In this document: one piece after another, positions 8,547 to 16,162 of the stretch
Numbering within the stretch: the stretch's first letter is position 1
How the letters are laid out: each line of letters begins with the position of its first letter
Source of the DNA: Anaerolineales bacterium
GTDB lineage: Bacteria > Chloroflexota > Anaerolineae > Anaerolineales > UBA4823
Reading direction: 5' to 3'
Length of the DNA stretch: 54,371 bases
Assembly (NCBI GenBank): GCA_016929095.1
Contig: JAFGJM010000027.1
Location: 1 to 54,371, forward strand
Notes under the pieces: model-generated
Database searches by the model: none
Told to the model about the DNA's origin: nothing
What the model saw: only the letters and a program-made list of their open reading frames with translations
Translations under genes and position numbers: made by a program

Positions 8547-8834
8547 ATGAAAGTTGATAATGTCAATTCCAATCGAATAACGCAAAAGCAAGCCGAAAAT
8601 GCTGCGGGAGTGGAAAAGAACCAAAAGTCGGAACGGGAAAATTTGGAGTCTCTCGCCGGAAAAGACAAAGCTTCCCTTTCGGAAGATGCCCGTATTTTAG
8701 CAAAATCTCGCACGGCATTAGAGGAGACTCCGGACATGCGTACCGAACTTGTGGAACAATTGCGCCAGGAAATTGCCTCCGGTAAATATCAGATCCCTGT
8801 CCAAGATTTGGCAGACCGCCTTCTTGGAGGATAG
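8547..8834 (+). CDS. flgM: Anti-sigma-28 factor FlgM
   Basis: FlgM binds and holds FliA inactive until the hook is complete, then is secreted. The 95-residue product shows the family pattern: a K-V-D-N-V-N-S-N start, an S-L-S-E-D-A-R-I-L core, and the P-D-M-R-T-E-L-V-E-Q-L then I-A-S-G-K-Y-Q-I sigma-binding end. Start: ATG at 8547 preceded by GGAGG (8534-8538), 8 bases away; a TTG in frame at 8490 would add 19 residues with no ribosome site and is not preferred. As it is behind a sigma-28 promoter, FlgM is made from a promoter that its own target activates, forming a negative feedback loop. Confidence 0.92.
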   Translation: MKVDNVNSNRITQKQAENAAGVEKNQKSERENLESLAGKDKASLSEDARILAKSRTALEETPDMRTELVEQLRQEIASGKYQIPVQDLADRLLGG

Positions 8835-8926
8835 AAAAGCAAGCATCGACTCTTGGCGCATATATTCGATAACAGATAATTCGATTAACCGATGACAATG
8901 AAAAGAAAAATAAGGATGAAAGTCAA

Positions 8927-9439
8927 ATGGAAGATATACCTGGCATGGTCACCTCTCTGGAAGATATATTGGTCAAAGAATTTCGCATATGCCAATCTCT
9001 ACATATCATCACCAAAGATGAACGGTTGGCATTGACCAAAAATGATGTCCCGGCATTATCGACGCTGGTAGAACAAAAAGAAGCCCTGCTGGATGACCTG
9101 ACCCAAATTGAAGATCACCGGCGGATGCTTTCGCAAAACCTGGGAGAAGTATTCGGCATTCGTGCAGATTCTCCCACCTTAACAGAAATATCTAAGTCGC
9201 TTAATGCGGATGTAGGCGGCAGAATAAATCATTTAAGAGATGGCATTTTAGCCATTGCCGAAGAGATAAAAGTATTGACCAGTGGAAATCGGGCACTGGC
9301 AATGGCTGCTATGGAACGGGTGGATGCCGTTCAAACCTTCTTATTAGATATTTTTCGACCGGCTCTCTCATATGATCGACCCGGCGCCCCAAAAAGCAAT
9401 TACACTGAAGCCATTTGGGATGTTGACCAAAGTGTTTAA
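8927..9439 (+). CDS. flgN: Flagellar export chaperone FlgN
   Basis: FlgN is the cytoplasmic chaperone for the hook-filament junction proteins FlgK and FlgL. The 170-residue product is all-helical with the FlgN pattern (L-V-E-Q-K-E-A-L-L-D-D-L near residue 45). It sits exactly where FlgN is expected, between flgM and flgK. The 92-base gap after flgM is AT-rich and shows no clear separate promoter. Identification is from helical pattern and position; FlgN sequences diverge strongly. Confidence 0.85.
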   Translation: MEDIPGMVTSLEDILVKEFRICQSLHIITKDERLALTKNDVPALSTLVEQKEALLDDLTQIEDHRRMLSQNLGEVFGIRADSPTLTEISKSLNADVGGRINHLRDGILAIAEEIKVLTSGNRALAMAAMERVDAVQTFLLDIFRPALSYDRPGAPKSNYTEAIWDVDQSV

Positions 9440-9455
9440 TGAATAAAGGGCTACT

Positions 9456-10871
9456 ATGAGTAATCTCTTAAACTCTATTAGAAATGCAGCCAGTTCGATG
9501 ACCAGTTATCAGCAAATGATACAGGTGATCCAGCATAATGTCGCCAATGCCAGTACCGAAGGCTACCGGCGACAAGAAGCCGTAATGACTACCGGAATTC
9601 CCACTTCTACTTCCCGAACGGGAGGAAATTACGTCGGGCAGATGGGAACCGGTGTTATTGTTTCTTATATTAAACAATATGGTCAGGCGTTCCTCGATGC
9701 CCAGGTTCGCAGTCAATTGGCGCAAAGCGCAAAATGGGAAAAAGAATCGGATATCCTCTCACAGGTTGAAGCCACTCTGGACGAAATCGGAGATGCAGGG
9801 TTGCTCAACATGTTGGATGCTTTTTGGACCGGCTGGCAAACCCTCAGCGATGATCCATCCAATATATCTTTGCGCACCAGCTTGAAACAAGCGGCTCAAG
9901 ATTTAGCCGATGCCTTTAATAACCGTGTGACGTCGCTAAGGAGTATCCGCCAGGATCAGGATACCGCCATCATTCAGGCTGTAGATGAAATCAATGCCAT
10001 CGCTACCCAGGTTGCCGACTTGAATACTGAAATAATGAAAGCTATTGGTGCTGACGAAGCGCCAAATGACCTGATCGACGAACGCGAACGTCAACTCGAT
10101 CGATTGGCAGAAATTACCGGCGGCACTGTTAAGTATCAAGAAACGGGGGAGGCCCTGGTCACCCTCGGAGGGCATGCCCTGGTAATTGGGTCAGAAGCAT
10201 TTACATTAACCACTTCAAGAGATGCTGCCAACGATAATATGGTTGAAATTTCCTGGCTTGAAGATGGAGCGGATTACACGGCAACTTCCGGCGAGCTGGC
10301 TGGGTTATTTGAAGTACGTGATGAAATCATCCCGGAGCAATTGAGCGGTTTGAGTGATCTTGCCGATGAATTGGCAACCGCTGTAAACGATCAACACGCC
10401 CTGGGATATGATCTCAACGGGATAGCCGGCGGCGATTTCTTTGATTACACCTACACCAGCGCCACCTTTTTTAGATTAGATCTAAGCAGCAACCTGGATG
10501 ATGTCGAAAATATCGCGGCTGCATCCGTAACAAACGCTCCCGGTGACGGTAACAATGCCACCGAAATGGCTAATCTTAAAGATTTGCTGGCAATGAACAC
10601 CGGCAGCACTACTTTCAATGATTACTACAATAACCAGATTACCGCTTTTGGATTGCTGGTACAGCAGGCATCTACGAAATCCAGCGATACAAGTGTGGTA
10701 CTCGATTCGCTAAAACAATTACAAGCCTCAGAATCTGGCGTTTCCCTGGATGAAGAAGCTGCCAGTCTGATCAACGCCCAAAAAGCTTATGAGGCCTGCG
10801 CCAGGGTATTGACCACGATTGATGAAATGCTCAATGTCCTGATCAACAATACCGGATTGGTCGGCAGGTAA
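9456..10871 (+). CDS. flgK: Hook-filament junction protein FlgK (HAP1)
   Basis: FlgK is the first junction protein between hook and filament. The 471-residue product has the FlgK N-terminus (S-N-L-L-N-S-I-R-N-A-A-S-S-M, then N-V-A-N-A-S-T-E-G-Y-R-R-Q-E) and the C-terminal helix (S-G-V-S-L-D-E-E-A-A-S-L-I-N-A-Q-K-A-Y-E) that packs in the filament core. The D-L-N segment A-D-L-N-T-E-I is also typical. Length is in the lower normal range. It is followed 24 bases later by flgL. No signal peptide; it is a type III export substrate. Confidence 0.95.
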   Translation: MSNLLNSIRNAASSMTSYQQMIQVIQHNVANASTEGYRRQEAVMTTGIPTSTSRTGGNYVGQMGTGVIVSYIKQYGQAFLDAQVRSQLAQSAKWEKESDILSQVEATLDEIGDAGLLNMLDAFWTGWQTLSDDPSNISLRTSLKQAAQDLADAFNNRVTSLRSIRQDQDTAIIQAVDEINAIATQVADLNTEIMKAIGADEAPNDLIDERERQLDRLAEITGGTVKYQETGEALVTLGGHALVIGSEAFTLTTSRDAANDNMVEISWLEDGADYTATSGELAGLFEVRDEIIPEQLSGLSDLADELATAVNDQHALGYDLNGIAGGDFFDYTYTSATFFRLDLSSNLDDVENIAAASVTNAPGDGNNATEMANLKDLLAMNTGSTTFNDYYNNQITAFGLLVQQASTKSSDTSVVLDSLKQLQASESGVSLDEEAASLINAQKAYEACARVLTTIDEMLNVLINNTGLVGR

Positions 10872-10895
10872 ACTCTTAGCCAAGGAAGGTGAACC

Positions 10896-11777
10896 ATGAG
10901 AGTGACTCATCGCATGATGATGGAAAGCGCAATAAGAAATATGGACGATAATTTAGCGGCGCTATATAAATTACAACAAAAAGCCTCCACCGGGAAAGAG
11001 TTCCAACGCTCTTCGGATGACCCAAGCACAGTTTCCACCGCCCTGACGCTACGCTCTACGATCGAGATCAATAAATCCTATGTAAACACCACGGAGTTCA
11101 CCAACGACTGGATGAGCGCCACCGACAATGCCTTTGATCAGATGCTCGATATCGCTGAAGACGCAGTTACTTATACACAAACTGGTATTTCTGATACTGA
11201 AGGCGATGATGAACGAACGGCTTTAGCCAATGAAATCAATAGTTTATTACAGGAAGTGGTGGATGTTGCCAATACCAAGCATCTTGGTAAATACATCTTT
11301 GCCGGCTTCAGCATAGACACGACTCCGTATACACTAGATGATCCCTCAACTGTGACATATCACGGCGATACCGGCGTGATGGTGCGTAATATCGGGCCCA
11401 GCCAGACCATTTCACAAAATATCATCGGAGAGACATATTTCCGCGATCTTTTCGAAAGTTTGATCGCGGCGCGTGATGCGTTAAATTCAAACGACAGCAC
11501 TGCCATCCAGACAGCCCTGGGCGACCTGGAAGAGGCGCTGGAGGTCGTAAATCAGGGAAGAACGTTGAATGCAACCCGTCAAAATCAAGTACAATTGTCA
11601 AAGACACGCCTTGAAAATACGCAAACCGATCTGAAAATTTTACTCTCTGATAAGGAAGACGCCAATTTAACCGAAGTCGCCAGTTTAATCGCAAACCAAG
11701 AAACCACTTACCAGGTCGTATTAGAGGTAAGCAATCGAGCACTTTCAGCATTAAGTTTATTCGATTTGCTCAGCTAA
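10896..11777 (+). CDS. flgL: Hook-filament junction protein FlgL (HAP3)
   Basis: FlgL is the second junction protein and is a relative of flagellin. The 293-residue product starts M-R-V-T-H-R-M-M-M-E-S-A, has the flagellin-type N-terminal helices (K-A-S-T-G-K-E-F-Q-R-S-S-D-D-P, T-A-L-T-L-R-S) and the C-terminal helix ending in L-S-L-F-D-L-L. A central K-Y-I-F-A-G-F segment is the FlgL hallmark. In many Firmicutes fliW lies between flgL and csrA; here csrA starts 12 bases after the stop. Confidence 0.95.
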   Translation: MRVTHRMMMESAIRNMDDNLAALYKLQQKASTGKEFQRSSDDPSTVSTALTLRSTIEINKSYVNTTEFTNDWMSATDNAFDQMLDIAEDAVTYTQTGISDTEGDDERTALANEINSLLQEVVDVANTKHLGKYIFAGFSIDTTPYTLDDPSTVTYHGDTGVMVRNIGPSQTISQNIIGETYFRDLFESLIAARDALNSNDSTAIQTALGDLEEALEVVNQGRTLNATRQNQVQLSKTRLENTQTDLKILLSDKEDANLTEVASLIANQETTYQVVLEVSNRALSALSLFDLLS

Positions 11778-11789
11778 ATCAGGTGAATC

Positions 11790-12068
11790 ATGTTAGTTCT
11801 TACCCGACGGTCCGATGAAAGCCTTGTCATAAACAACGATATAGTGATCACCATTTTATCCATCGATGGGGATAAAGTGAAAGTGGGCATTTCAGCACCG
11901 CGGGAAATTGCTGTCTTGCGTAAAGAACTTTGGGACGCTATCAACGAACAAAATCAAATTGCCGAGTTGCTCTCAACCAATCCGGAATCATCCGGTTTTG
12001 AGGACTTACGCAAATTCCTTTCCGAAGAAACAGCTCTTGAAACCGAAAAAGAATCCACAACAGCGTAG
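11790..12068 (+). CDS. csrA: Carbon storage regulator CsrA (translational repressor)
   Basis: CsrA is a small dimeric RNA-binding protein that blocks translation by binding GGA in hairpin loops and Shine-Dalgarno sequences. The first 60 residues are canonical (M-L-V-L-T-R-R-S-D-E-S-L-V-I-N, then V-K-V-G-I-S-A-P-R-E-I-A-V-L-R). A variable acidic tail of about 30 residues makes it 92 residues long against the usual 60-75. It is the last gene of the sigma-28-controlled flgM operon. The flagellin leader at 28790-28830 looks like a target. No fliW is found in this window. Confidence 0.96.
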   Translation: MLVLTRRSDESLVINNDIVITILSIDGDKVKVGISAPREIAVLRKELWDAINEQNQIAELLSTNPESSGFEDLRKFLSEETALETEKESTTA

Positions 12069-12140
12069 TGTTCTTTAATTTGCACAAAATGAATTTTTCG
12101 GAAGAAAATCAATAATTGTTATGAAAAATATCAAACCACC

Positions 12141-12162
12141 TGACAGTTTTCATGAACTGTCA
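12141..12162. repeat. Short perfect inverted repeat
   Basis: TGACAGTT (12141-12148) and AACTGTCA (12155-12162) pair perfectly around the loop TTCATG. There is no T-tract after either arm, so it is unlikely to be a factor-independent terminator by itself. It could be an operator, an mRNA 3' end stabiliser, or part of the repeat that follows. Confidence 0.6.
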
Positions 12163-12196
12163 TTGCGAGCGAAGAACGAGCGAAACAATCTAGAGA
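12159..12196. repeat. Possible copy of a dispersed intergenic repeat (GTCATTGCGAGC type)
   Basis: The block begins GTCATTGCGAGCGAAG and continues to CGAAACAATCTAGAG. From memory it resembles an intergenic repeat of the form CATTGCGAGC...GAAGCAATCT that occurs in many bacterial genomes. Only one copy was noticed in this window, so its repetitive nature is not shown here. Confidence 0.4.
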
Positions 12197-12249
12197 TTAA
12201 TATGTAATTTTCATTTTATAGCATACTATTAGGTGACAAGAAAATTATT

Positions 12250-12282
12250 AAAAAACCTGTCAAAATAACGACAGGTTTTTTT
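12250..12282. terminator. Bidirectional rho-independent terminator (csrA / flhB2)
   Basis: The stem AACCTGTC / GACAGGTT with loop AAAATAAC is flanked by A-runs on the left and T-runs on the right, so it ends transcripts in both directions. It lies between the convergent ends of csrA and flhB2. Confidence 0.85.
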
Positions 12283-12397
12283 GATTAATTAGACAATTTG
12301 TGACAACAATACATACTGACGTAAAAAAAAAGGATATATATATAACCAATACTAGTTTAATGAAGAAACCACCCCCAGTAAAGATGAAAATTACCCC

Positions 12398-12709
12398 CTA
12401 ACCTGGAAGTCGGCGGTGTTGGATGCGGTACACATATGCCAGCACCTCAGCAACCAGGGCATATAACTCTGGCGGGATCACCTGGTTTACTTCGATATTG
12501 GCTAGTGCGCCTGCTAATACCGGGTCTTCGCGCACCGGAATACCCTGGTTCCTGGCAATCGTCAATATTTGATCGGCGATAACCCCTGCACCAGAAGCAA
12601 GCACACGCGGCGCCATATCTTTATCCGGGTCATACCCCAAGGCAATTGCCCGGCGCTTTTCTTGCTCGCCGTAACCCTGTTTTACCATGCGGTCTTTTCT
12701 CGAATCCAT
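12398..12709 (-). CDS. FlhB C-terminal-domain paralogue (FlhB2/YlqH-like)
   Basis: This 103-residue protein matches only the cytoplasmic C-terminal domain of FlhB (A-P-R-V-L-A-S-G-A-G-V-I-A-D-Q-I, G-I-P-V-R-E-D-P, I-P-P-E-L-Y-A-L-V-A-E-V-L). It has no membrane part. The N-P-T-H autocleavage region is replaced by G-Y-D-P-D-K-D, so it cannot self-cleave. Such proteins (YlqH, FlhX) can partly replace the cleaved FlhB domain in some bacteria. It follows the fliK2 gene by 1 base, the same pairing as ylqG-ylqH in Bacillus. It is the last gene of the minus-strand flagellar arm. Confidence 0.85.
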   Translation of the reverse strand: MDSRKDRMVKQGYGEQEKRRAIALGYDPDKDMAPRVLASGAGVIADQILTIARNQGIPVREDPVLAGALANIEVNQVIPPELYALVAEVLAYVYRIQHRRLPG

Positions 12710-12710
12710 C

Positions 12711-14078
12711 TTACACCTCTACACTCACTTCGCCAAACGACCGCCATATCGAGGATGCGCCAAGACTCGACTCATTTTCAATTTTCGCTGTTTCACACTC
12801 TACCGATTGAACAATATATCCTAATGTCTCAATCCCTTCTTTTAACCCCGGCAATTCTTCTTCTGCCAGGTTGCGCGTTTTATCGGTGGTGGTAAACACT
12901 TCCATCCCCACCCTCTTTTCTGCGATGGATACATTGATCTGAATGGATTCCTTCTCATCCAGGTCAACATTGACCACAAAATGTGTATTTGCCGGATCAA
13001 TCCTTTTTTCCTCGTTCTCAGGAGAATACGAGATCCGTAGATGGGCTGAGGATAAATCCTTTTGACGCTCCTGCGCTCTAATACCTGGGTGAGCTATGGA
13101 TAAAGGAATATCCATACGCAGCCACGATTCTTGATTTGGTTCGGTCAGGGTAGATGAATTTAAAAGTTGCAAAAAACGGGCTGCTTCCAAAAAGCGGTCT
13201 ATCTCGTTAACCAGCCCTCTCTGAGATGGGTTTGTGGATAAATACCGCCGTAATACAGCTAAGGTCATTAAACTTTTACCGGTGGCATCTAAAACAGGGT
13301 TTTGCTCGCCCTTAATTACAAATTTCGCCAGCTCTTTTTCTATGGGAGTCCCTAAAATCCGGAATACATCCTGAAGATTGGTTTTCAACGGCTCGCTTTT
13401 ATCGCCTAAACTCACCACCAATTGGCGTAATAGCTCAATGGCATTTTTTGCCAGTTCTTTGGTGATGGCAGGCACATTGCTTTGTTGTATAGTCTCCAGT
13501 TTGGTTTGTAATGAAGTCACCATTTCAACCAGCGCCGGGAAATCCGATTTTGCCAGTGCAAGCGCGCCTAGGGATAATGGGATACCGGCAGCTTTTAAAG
13601 CAGCCGCCAATTGAGCGGTATTTTGATCCCAATGCGCTTCCTGCATTAACAAGGTATGCATTTCTGTTACAAGTTCCACCGTTACAGGTAATTGATTGCT
13701 TAATAATGCCCTGGCAATCATCTCTGTGGTTTCATTAACCGGCAGACCGGCAAACTTTAATAAGTTGGGGATAAATTCAGGCGCTTGCGTACTGGCCAAT
13801 TGCCCCGTGCTTTTACCCTGAGATAAAAGTTGAATGGTAACCGATGATTCCGATAAATCACGCACCACAAATTGGGCAAACCGGCGTTCTATCAATTGAG
13901 AAGCTTGCTCCATGGAAGTCATGCGAGCTACAATCTGTACCCCCTCTACCGAGAGAATCGCCCTGTCGCCAGAAACCTGTAGCACCTCCGCGGCAAAACG
14001 CTGATTGAGCCGCAATGCCAGCGTAGATTCATCAGGTCGTTGAACGGTCGCAATTGGCGCTGGTCCGGATATATTCAT
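12711..14078 (-). CDS. Second FliK-type (YlqG-like) protein
   Basis: The 455-residue product looks like a FliK-family protein: an N-terminal beta-rich segment, a long helical middle, and a C-terminal domain with the Flg_hook pattern (V-V-N-V-D-L-D-E-K-E-S-I-Q-I-N-V, E-L-P-G-L-K-E-G-I-E-T-L-G). It is distinct from the conventional FliK at 16163-17611. It sits just before the flhB2 gene (1-base gap), as ylqG precedes ylqH in Bacillus. A role in hook length or export-switch tuning is likely but unproven. A hairpin at 14098-14130 separates it from flgE, so it may be transcribed at a lower level than the genes upstream. Confidence 0.7.
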   Translation of the reverse strand: MNISGPAPIATVQRPDESTLALRLNQRFAAEVLQVSGDRAILSVEGVQIVARMTSMEQASQLIERRFAQFVVRDLSESSVTIQLLSQGKSTGQLASTQAPEFIPNLLKFAGLPVNETTEMIARALLSNQLPVTVELVTEMHTLLMQEAHWDQNTAQLAAALKAAGIPLSLGALALAKSDFPALVEMVTSLQTKLETIQQSNVPAITKELAKNAIELLRQLVVSLGDKSEPLKTNLQDVFRILGTPIEKELAKFVIKGEQNPVLDATGKSLMTLAVLRRYLSTNPSQRGLVNEIDRFLEAARFLQLLNSSTLTEPNQESWLRMDIPLSIAHPGIRAQERQKDLSSAHLRISYSPENEEKRIDPANTHFVVNVDLDEKESIQINVSIAEKRVGMEVFTTTDKTRNLAEEELPGLKEGIETLGYIVQSVECETAKIENESSLGASSIWRSFGEVSVEV

Positions 14079-14097
14079 GACACACCATAATTAACTA

Positions 14098-14130
14098 AAG
14101 GCTGAAAGAATTATAAACCCTTCCAGCCTT
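14098..14130 (-). terminator. Hairpin between flgE and fliK2, likely partial terminator
   Basis: On the minus strand GGCTGGAAG pairs with CTTTCAGCC (one G-U pair) around a loop of about 11 bases. The tail TTTAGTTAATT is only moderately U-rich, so read-through into fliK2 and flhB2 is plausible. Confidence 0.6.
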
Positions 14131-14162
14131 TTATGTTAAATGAAATTGATAGTCGGTAACGA

Positions 14163-15383
14163 TTATCGTTTGAGATTGACCAACTCCTGCAGCATTTCAT
14201 CCGAAGTAGTAATGATGCGCGATGCCGCCTGGAAACCTCTTTCAGCCAGGATCATATTGGTGAATTCCTGTCCCAGGTCTACATTCGAACCCTCCAGATA
14301 ACCCGAGGCAATTGTACCCCTGCCCCCGGTTCCGGCAGCTCCTACATTGGGATCGCCAGAGTTAGGACTGATCTCGTACATATTTTGACCAACAACAGAG
14401 AGGCCGGGCGGATTTGTGAATGAAGCAATCGCCAACTGCCCAATGAGCTGTGTCATGCCATTTGAATAAACCCCATAAATCTCTCCATTTGAAGGTGTCT
14501 GATAGAAGCCCGAGAAAGTACCGGCTTCAAGACCATCGCTGGCAGTGACGGCTACTTCATTATCTGTGGCTAACTGGGTCATATTGGCAAAATCGATATC
14601 GAAAACAACATTGTCGGCGCCGCCGGTGTCTGTCACAGTGATGGTGCCCGAACCCGATACATATTGCCCATCAGCATCGAAAACCAGCGTCCCTGTTTGA
14701 GAGGCACCATCACCACTGGCAGCCCAGGTCCATTGATTGTCCGTTGCAGAATTGGTGAATGTGATCGTGATGCTGTGTAAAACGCCTTGAGAGTCATATA
14801 CCCCAACCGTGGCATCGTATGTTTCACCATCCGCTGTCTCGGCATCCAGGTTACCGCCCAGGTTCACGTATGTGGTTTCGCTGGCCAAAGCGGTATCCAA
14901 CGGGAACGAGATCGATGATGTAGCGCCGCTGGGCTCAACGGTGGCAGTCGCGCCGGTGCCGGTTGCCAACCAACCTTGAATTCTAAAGCCGGTAGCGCCA
15001 TTCACCAGATAGCCATCCGCATCGATTTCCAGGGCGCCATCGCGTGAGTATAGATAGTTTTCACCGTCGTAAAATACGAAAAAACCTTCTCCTTGAATAG
15101 CCAGGTCGTTGCTGACGCCCGTGCTGGTAAGGGTTCCTTGCGTGAAATCGGGGGTAATGCTGCCCAATTGCACGCCCAATCCAACCTGCGCCGGATTGAC
15201 GCCGCCCAATTCACCGGAAGGTGAAGCGCCCGACCACAAAGTTTGCGCAAACTGATTTTGAAAGTTCACGCTGCTTGATTTGAATGAGTAAGTATTGACA
15301 TTAGCAATATTGTTCGCCACTACATCCAGGTATGTTTGGTGTAAGTTCAACGAACTGATTGCGGTATACATTGATCGTAACAT
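14163..15383 (-). CDS. flgE: Flagellar hook protein FlgE
   Basis: FlgE polymerises into the hook, the universal joint between rod and filament. The 406-residue product has the N-terminal motif A-N-N-I-A-N-V-N-T-Y-S-F-K, the conserved L-A-I-Q-G-E-G-F-F-V-F and Y-S-R-D-G-A-L segments, two variable central beta domains, and the C-terminal S-N-V-D-L-G-Q-E-F-T-N-M-I helix. Length is normal for a hook with domains D0-D2. A strong AGGAGG ribosome site lies just before the ATG. The usual neighbours after flgE (flbD, motAB, fliL, fliM and others) are not here. Confidence 0.95.
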   Translation of the reverse strand: MLRSMYTAISSLNLHQTYLDVVANNIANVNTYSFKSSSVNFQNQFAQTLWSGASPSGELGGVNPAQVGLGVQLGSITPDFTQGTLTSTGVSNDLAIQGEGFFVFYDGENYLYSRDGALEIDADGYLVNGATGFRIQGWLATGTGATATVEPSGATSSISFPLDTALASETTYVNLGGNLDAETADGETYDATVGVYDSQGVLHSITITFTNSATDNQWTWAASGDGASQTGTLVFDADGQYVSGSGTITVTDTGGADNVVFDIDFANMTQLATDNEVAVTASDGLEAGTFSGFYQTPSNGEIYGVYSNGMTQLIGQLAIASFTNPPGLSVVGQNMYEISPNSGDPNVGAAGTGGRGTIASGYLEGSNVDLGQEFTNMILAERGFQAASRIITTSDEMLQELVNLKR

Positions 15384-15405
15384 TTTAGCCTCCTGAAGCT
15401 AATTC

Positions 15406-15434
15406 ACAAGCCTCCTCCAAGAGGGCCGGCTTGT
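15406..15434 (-). other. Stable hairpin in front of flgE
   Basis: On the minus strand ACAAGCC pairs with GGCTTGT, and within it CCTC pairs with GAGG around a TTG loop. It lies between the TIGR02530 gene and flgE, just upstream of the flgE ribosome site. It has no T-tract, so it may stabilise or process the mRNA rather than terminate it. Confidence 0.5.
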
Positions 15435-15448
15435 ATGATATATGAATA

Positions 15449-15847
15449 TTATTTTGCGTTTTCTGCCAGAACGACACTATCGATCTGAGTAAAAACACCT
15501 TCGCCGCGCTGGTTGGCATCCATAGCCGTAACCACCACACGGTCTTTTACATTCACGATGAACGCCATTTCGTCCATCAAAACCAACGACTCACGCCCTC
15601 CGCGTTTTTCCGCTTTATCCACCGCCGAAGATAATCGAGCCAATCCATCATCTGTCAAGGTAAGGTCGCGTCTCTCCAGCCGTTTCTGAGCATGGTTGGA
15701 AAATTTCAACGTCTGCGATTCCGGCAGGTTTACCTTTTGCGCCAGAGCTTCCGCAAAAGATTGCCCTTCAACTTTCGTTTGATCCGTTTTCGGCGAGTAG
15801 GTTGAGGGTAATTGACTGTTGGAATTTATACGGATGGGTTCAGCCAT
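15449..15847 (-). CDS. Flagellar operon protein, TIGR02530 family
   Basis: This 132-residue protein belongs to the small conserved family found in monoderm flagellar operons next to flgD and flgE (flg_new, TIGR02530). Typical segments are F-S-N-H-A-Q-K-R-L-E-R-R near residue 50, L-S-S-A-V-D-K-A-E-K-R-G-G-R-E-S-L-V-L near 70, and F-I-V-N-V-K-D-R-V-V-V-T-A-M near 93. The biochemical role of this family is not known to me. It lies between flgD (17 bases upstream) and flgE, the family's usual place. Confidence 0.88.
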   Translation of the reverse strand: MAEPIRINSNSQLPSTYSPKTDQTKVEGQSFAEALAQKVNLPESQTLKFSNHAQKRLERRDLTLTDDGLARLSSAVDKAEKRGGRESLVLMDEMAFIVNVKDRVVVTAMDANQRGEGVFTQIDSVVLAENAK

Positions 15848-15864
15848 AAAATCCTTCTCGCTTT

Positions 15865-16143
15865 CTAACCCGAGATACCCAAGAGTGCTTCCATATAATC
15901 CTTCATCGTTTCGATATTGGCGCTAATGGAGGTCAATTCCTGTAATGAGTTAAGCTGCGCCAATTGAGCCACCATTTCCGAGTTATTCATGGGTTCCAAT
16001 GGGTCCTGGTTTCTGAGCTCTGCCAGCAAAAGTTGCATAAATGTATCTGTATCAAAAGCGCTGGTAGTGGCGCTCTGCACAGCGCTGGCTGTCATGCTGG
16101 CGGCATTGGTTGTTCCGGATGAAGCAATACCTGATATTGACAT
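15865..16143 (-). CDS. flgD: Hook-cap / hook scaffold protein FlgD (short form)
   Basis: FlgD caps the growing hook. The 92-residue product has the diagnostic F-M-Q-L-L-L-A-E-L-R-N-Q-D-P-L-E-P followed by M-V-A-Q-L-A-Q-L-N-S-L. It ends right after this N-terminal export and interaction region. The beta-sandwich and Tudor-like C-terminal domains of the roughly 220-residue enterobacterial protein are absent. Short FlgD proteins occur in other monoderm lineages. It follows fliK and precedes the TIGR02530 gene. Confidence 0.9.
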   Translation of the reverse strand: MSISGIASSGTTNAASMTASAVQSATTSAFDTDTFMQLLLAELRNQDPLEPMNNSEMVAQLAQLNSLQELTSISANIETMKDYMEALLGISG

Positions 16144-16162
16144 AATTTTCTCCTATATATGT

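Larger units (their letters stand above)
12069..12397. other. Convergent intergenic junction between the two flagellar arms
   Basis: This 329-base stretch separates the plus-strand arm ending in csrA from the minus-strand arm ending in flhB2. It is AT-rich and holds an inverted repeat (12141-12162), a repeat-like GC-richer block (12159-12196) and a bidirectional terminator (12250-12282). I see no plausible coding region. Confidence 0.7.

Noticed and set aside
8865..8895. TTCGATAA box upstream of flgN as a further sigma-28 promoter
   Set aside because: The -10-like octamer is partial and there is no TAAA-like -35 box at the right distance.
11778..12068. A fliW gene near csrA
   Set aside because: The gap between flgL and csrA is only 12 bases and no frame of about 150 codons with FliW features is present in the window.
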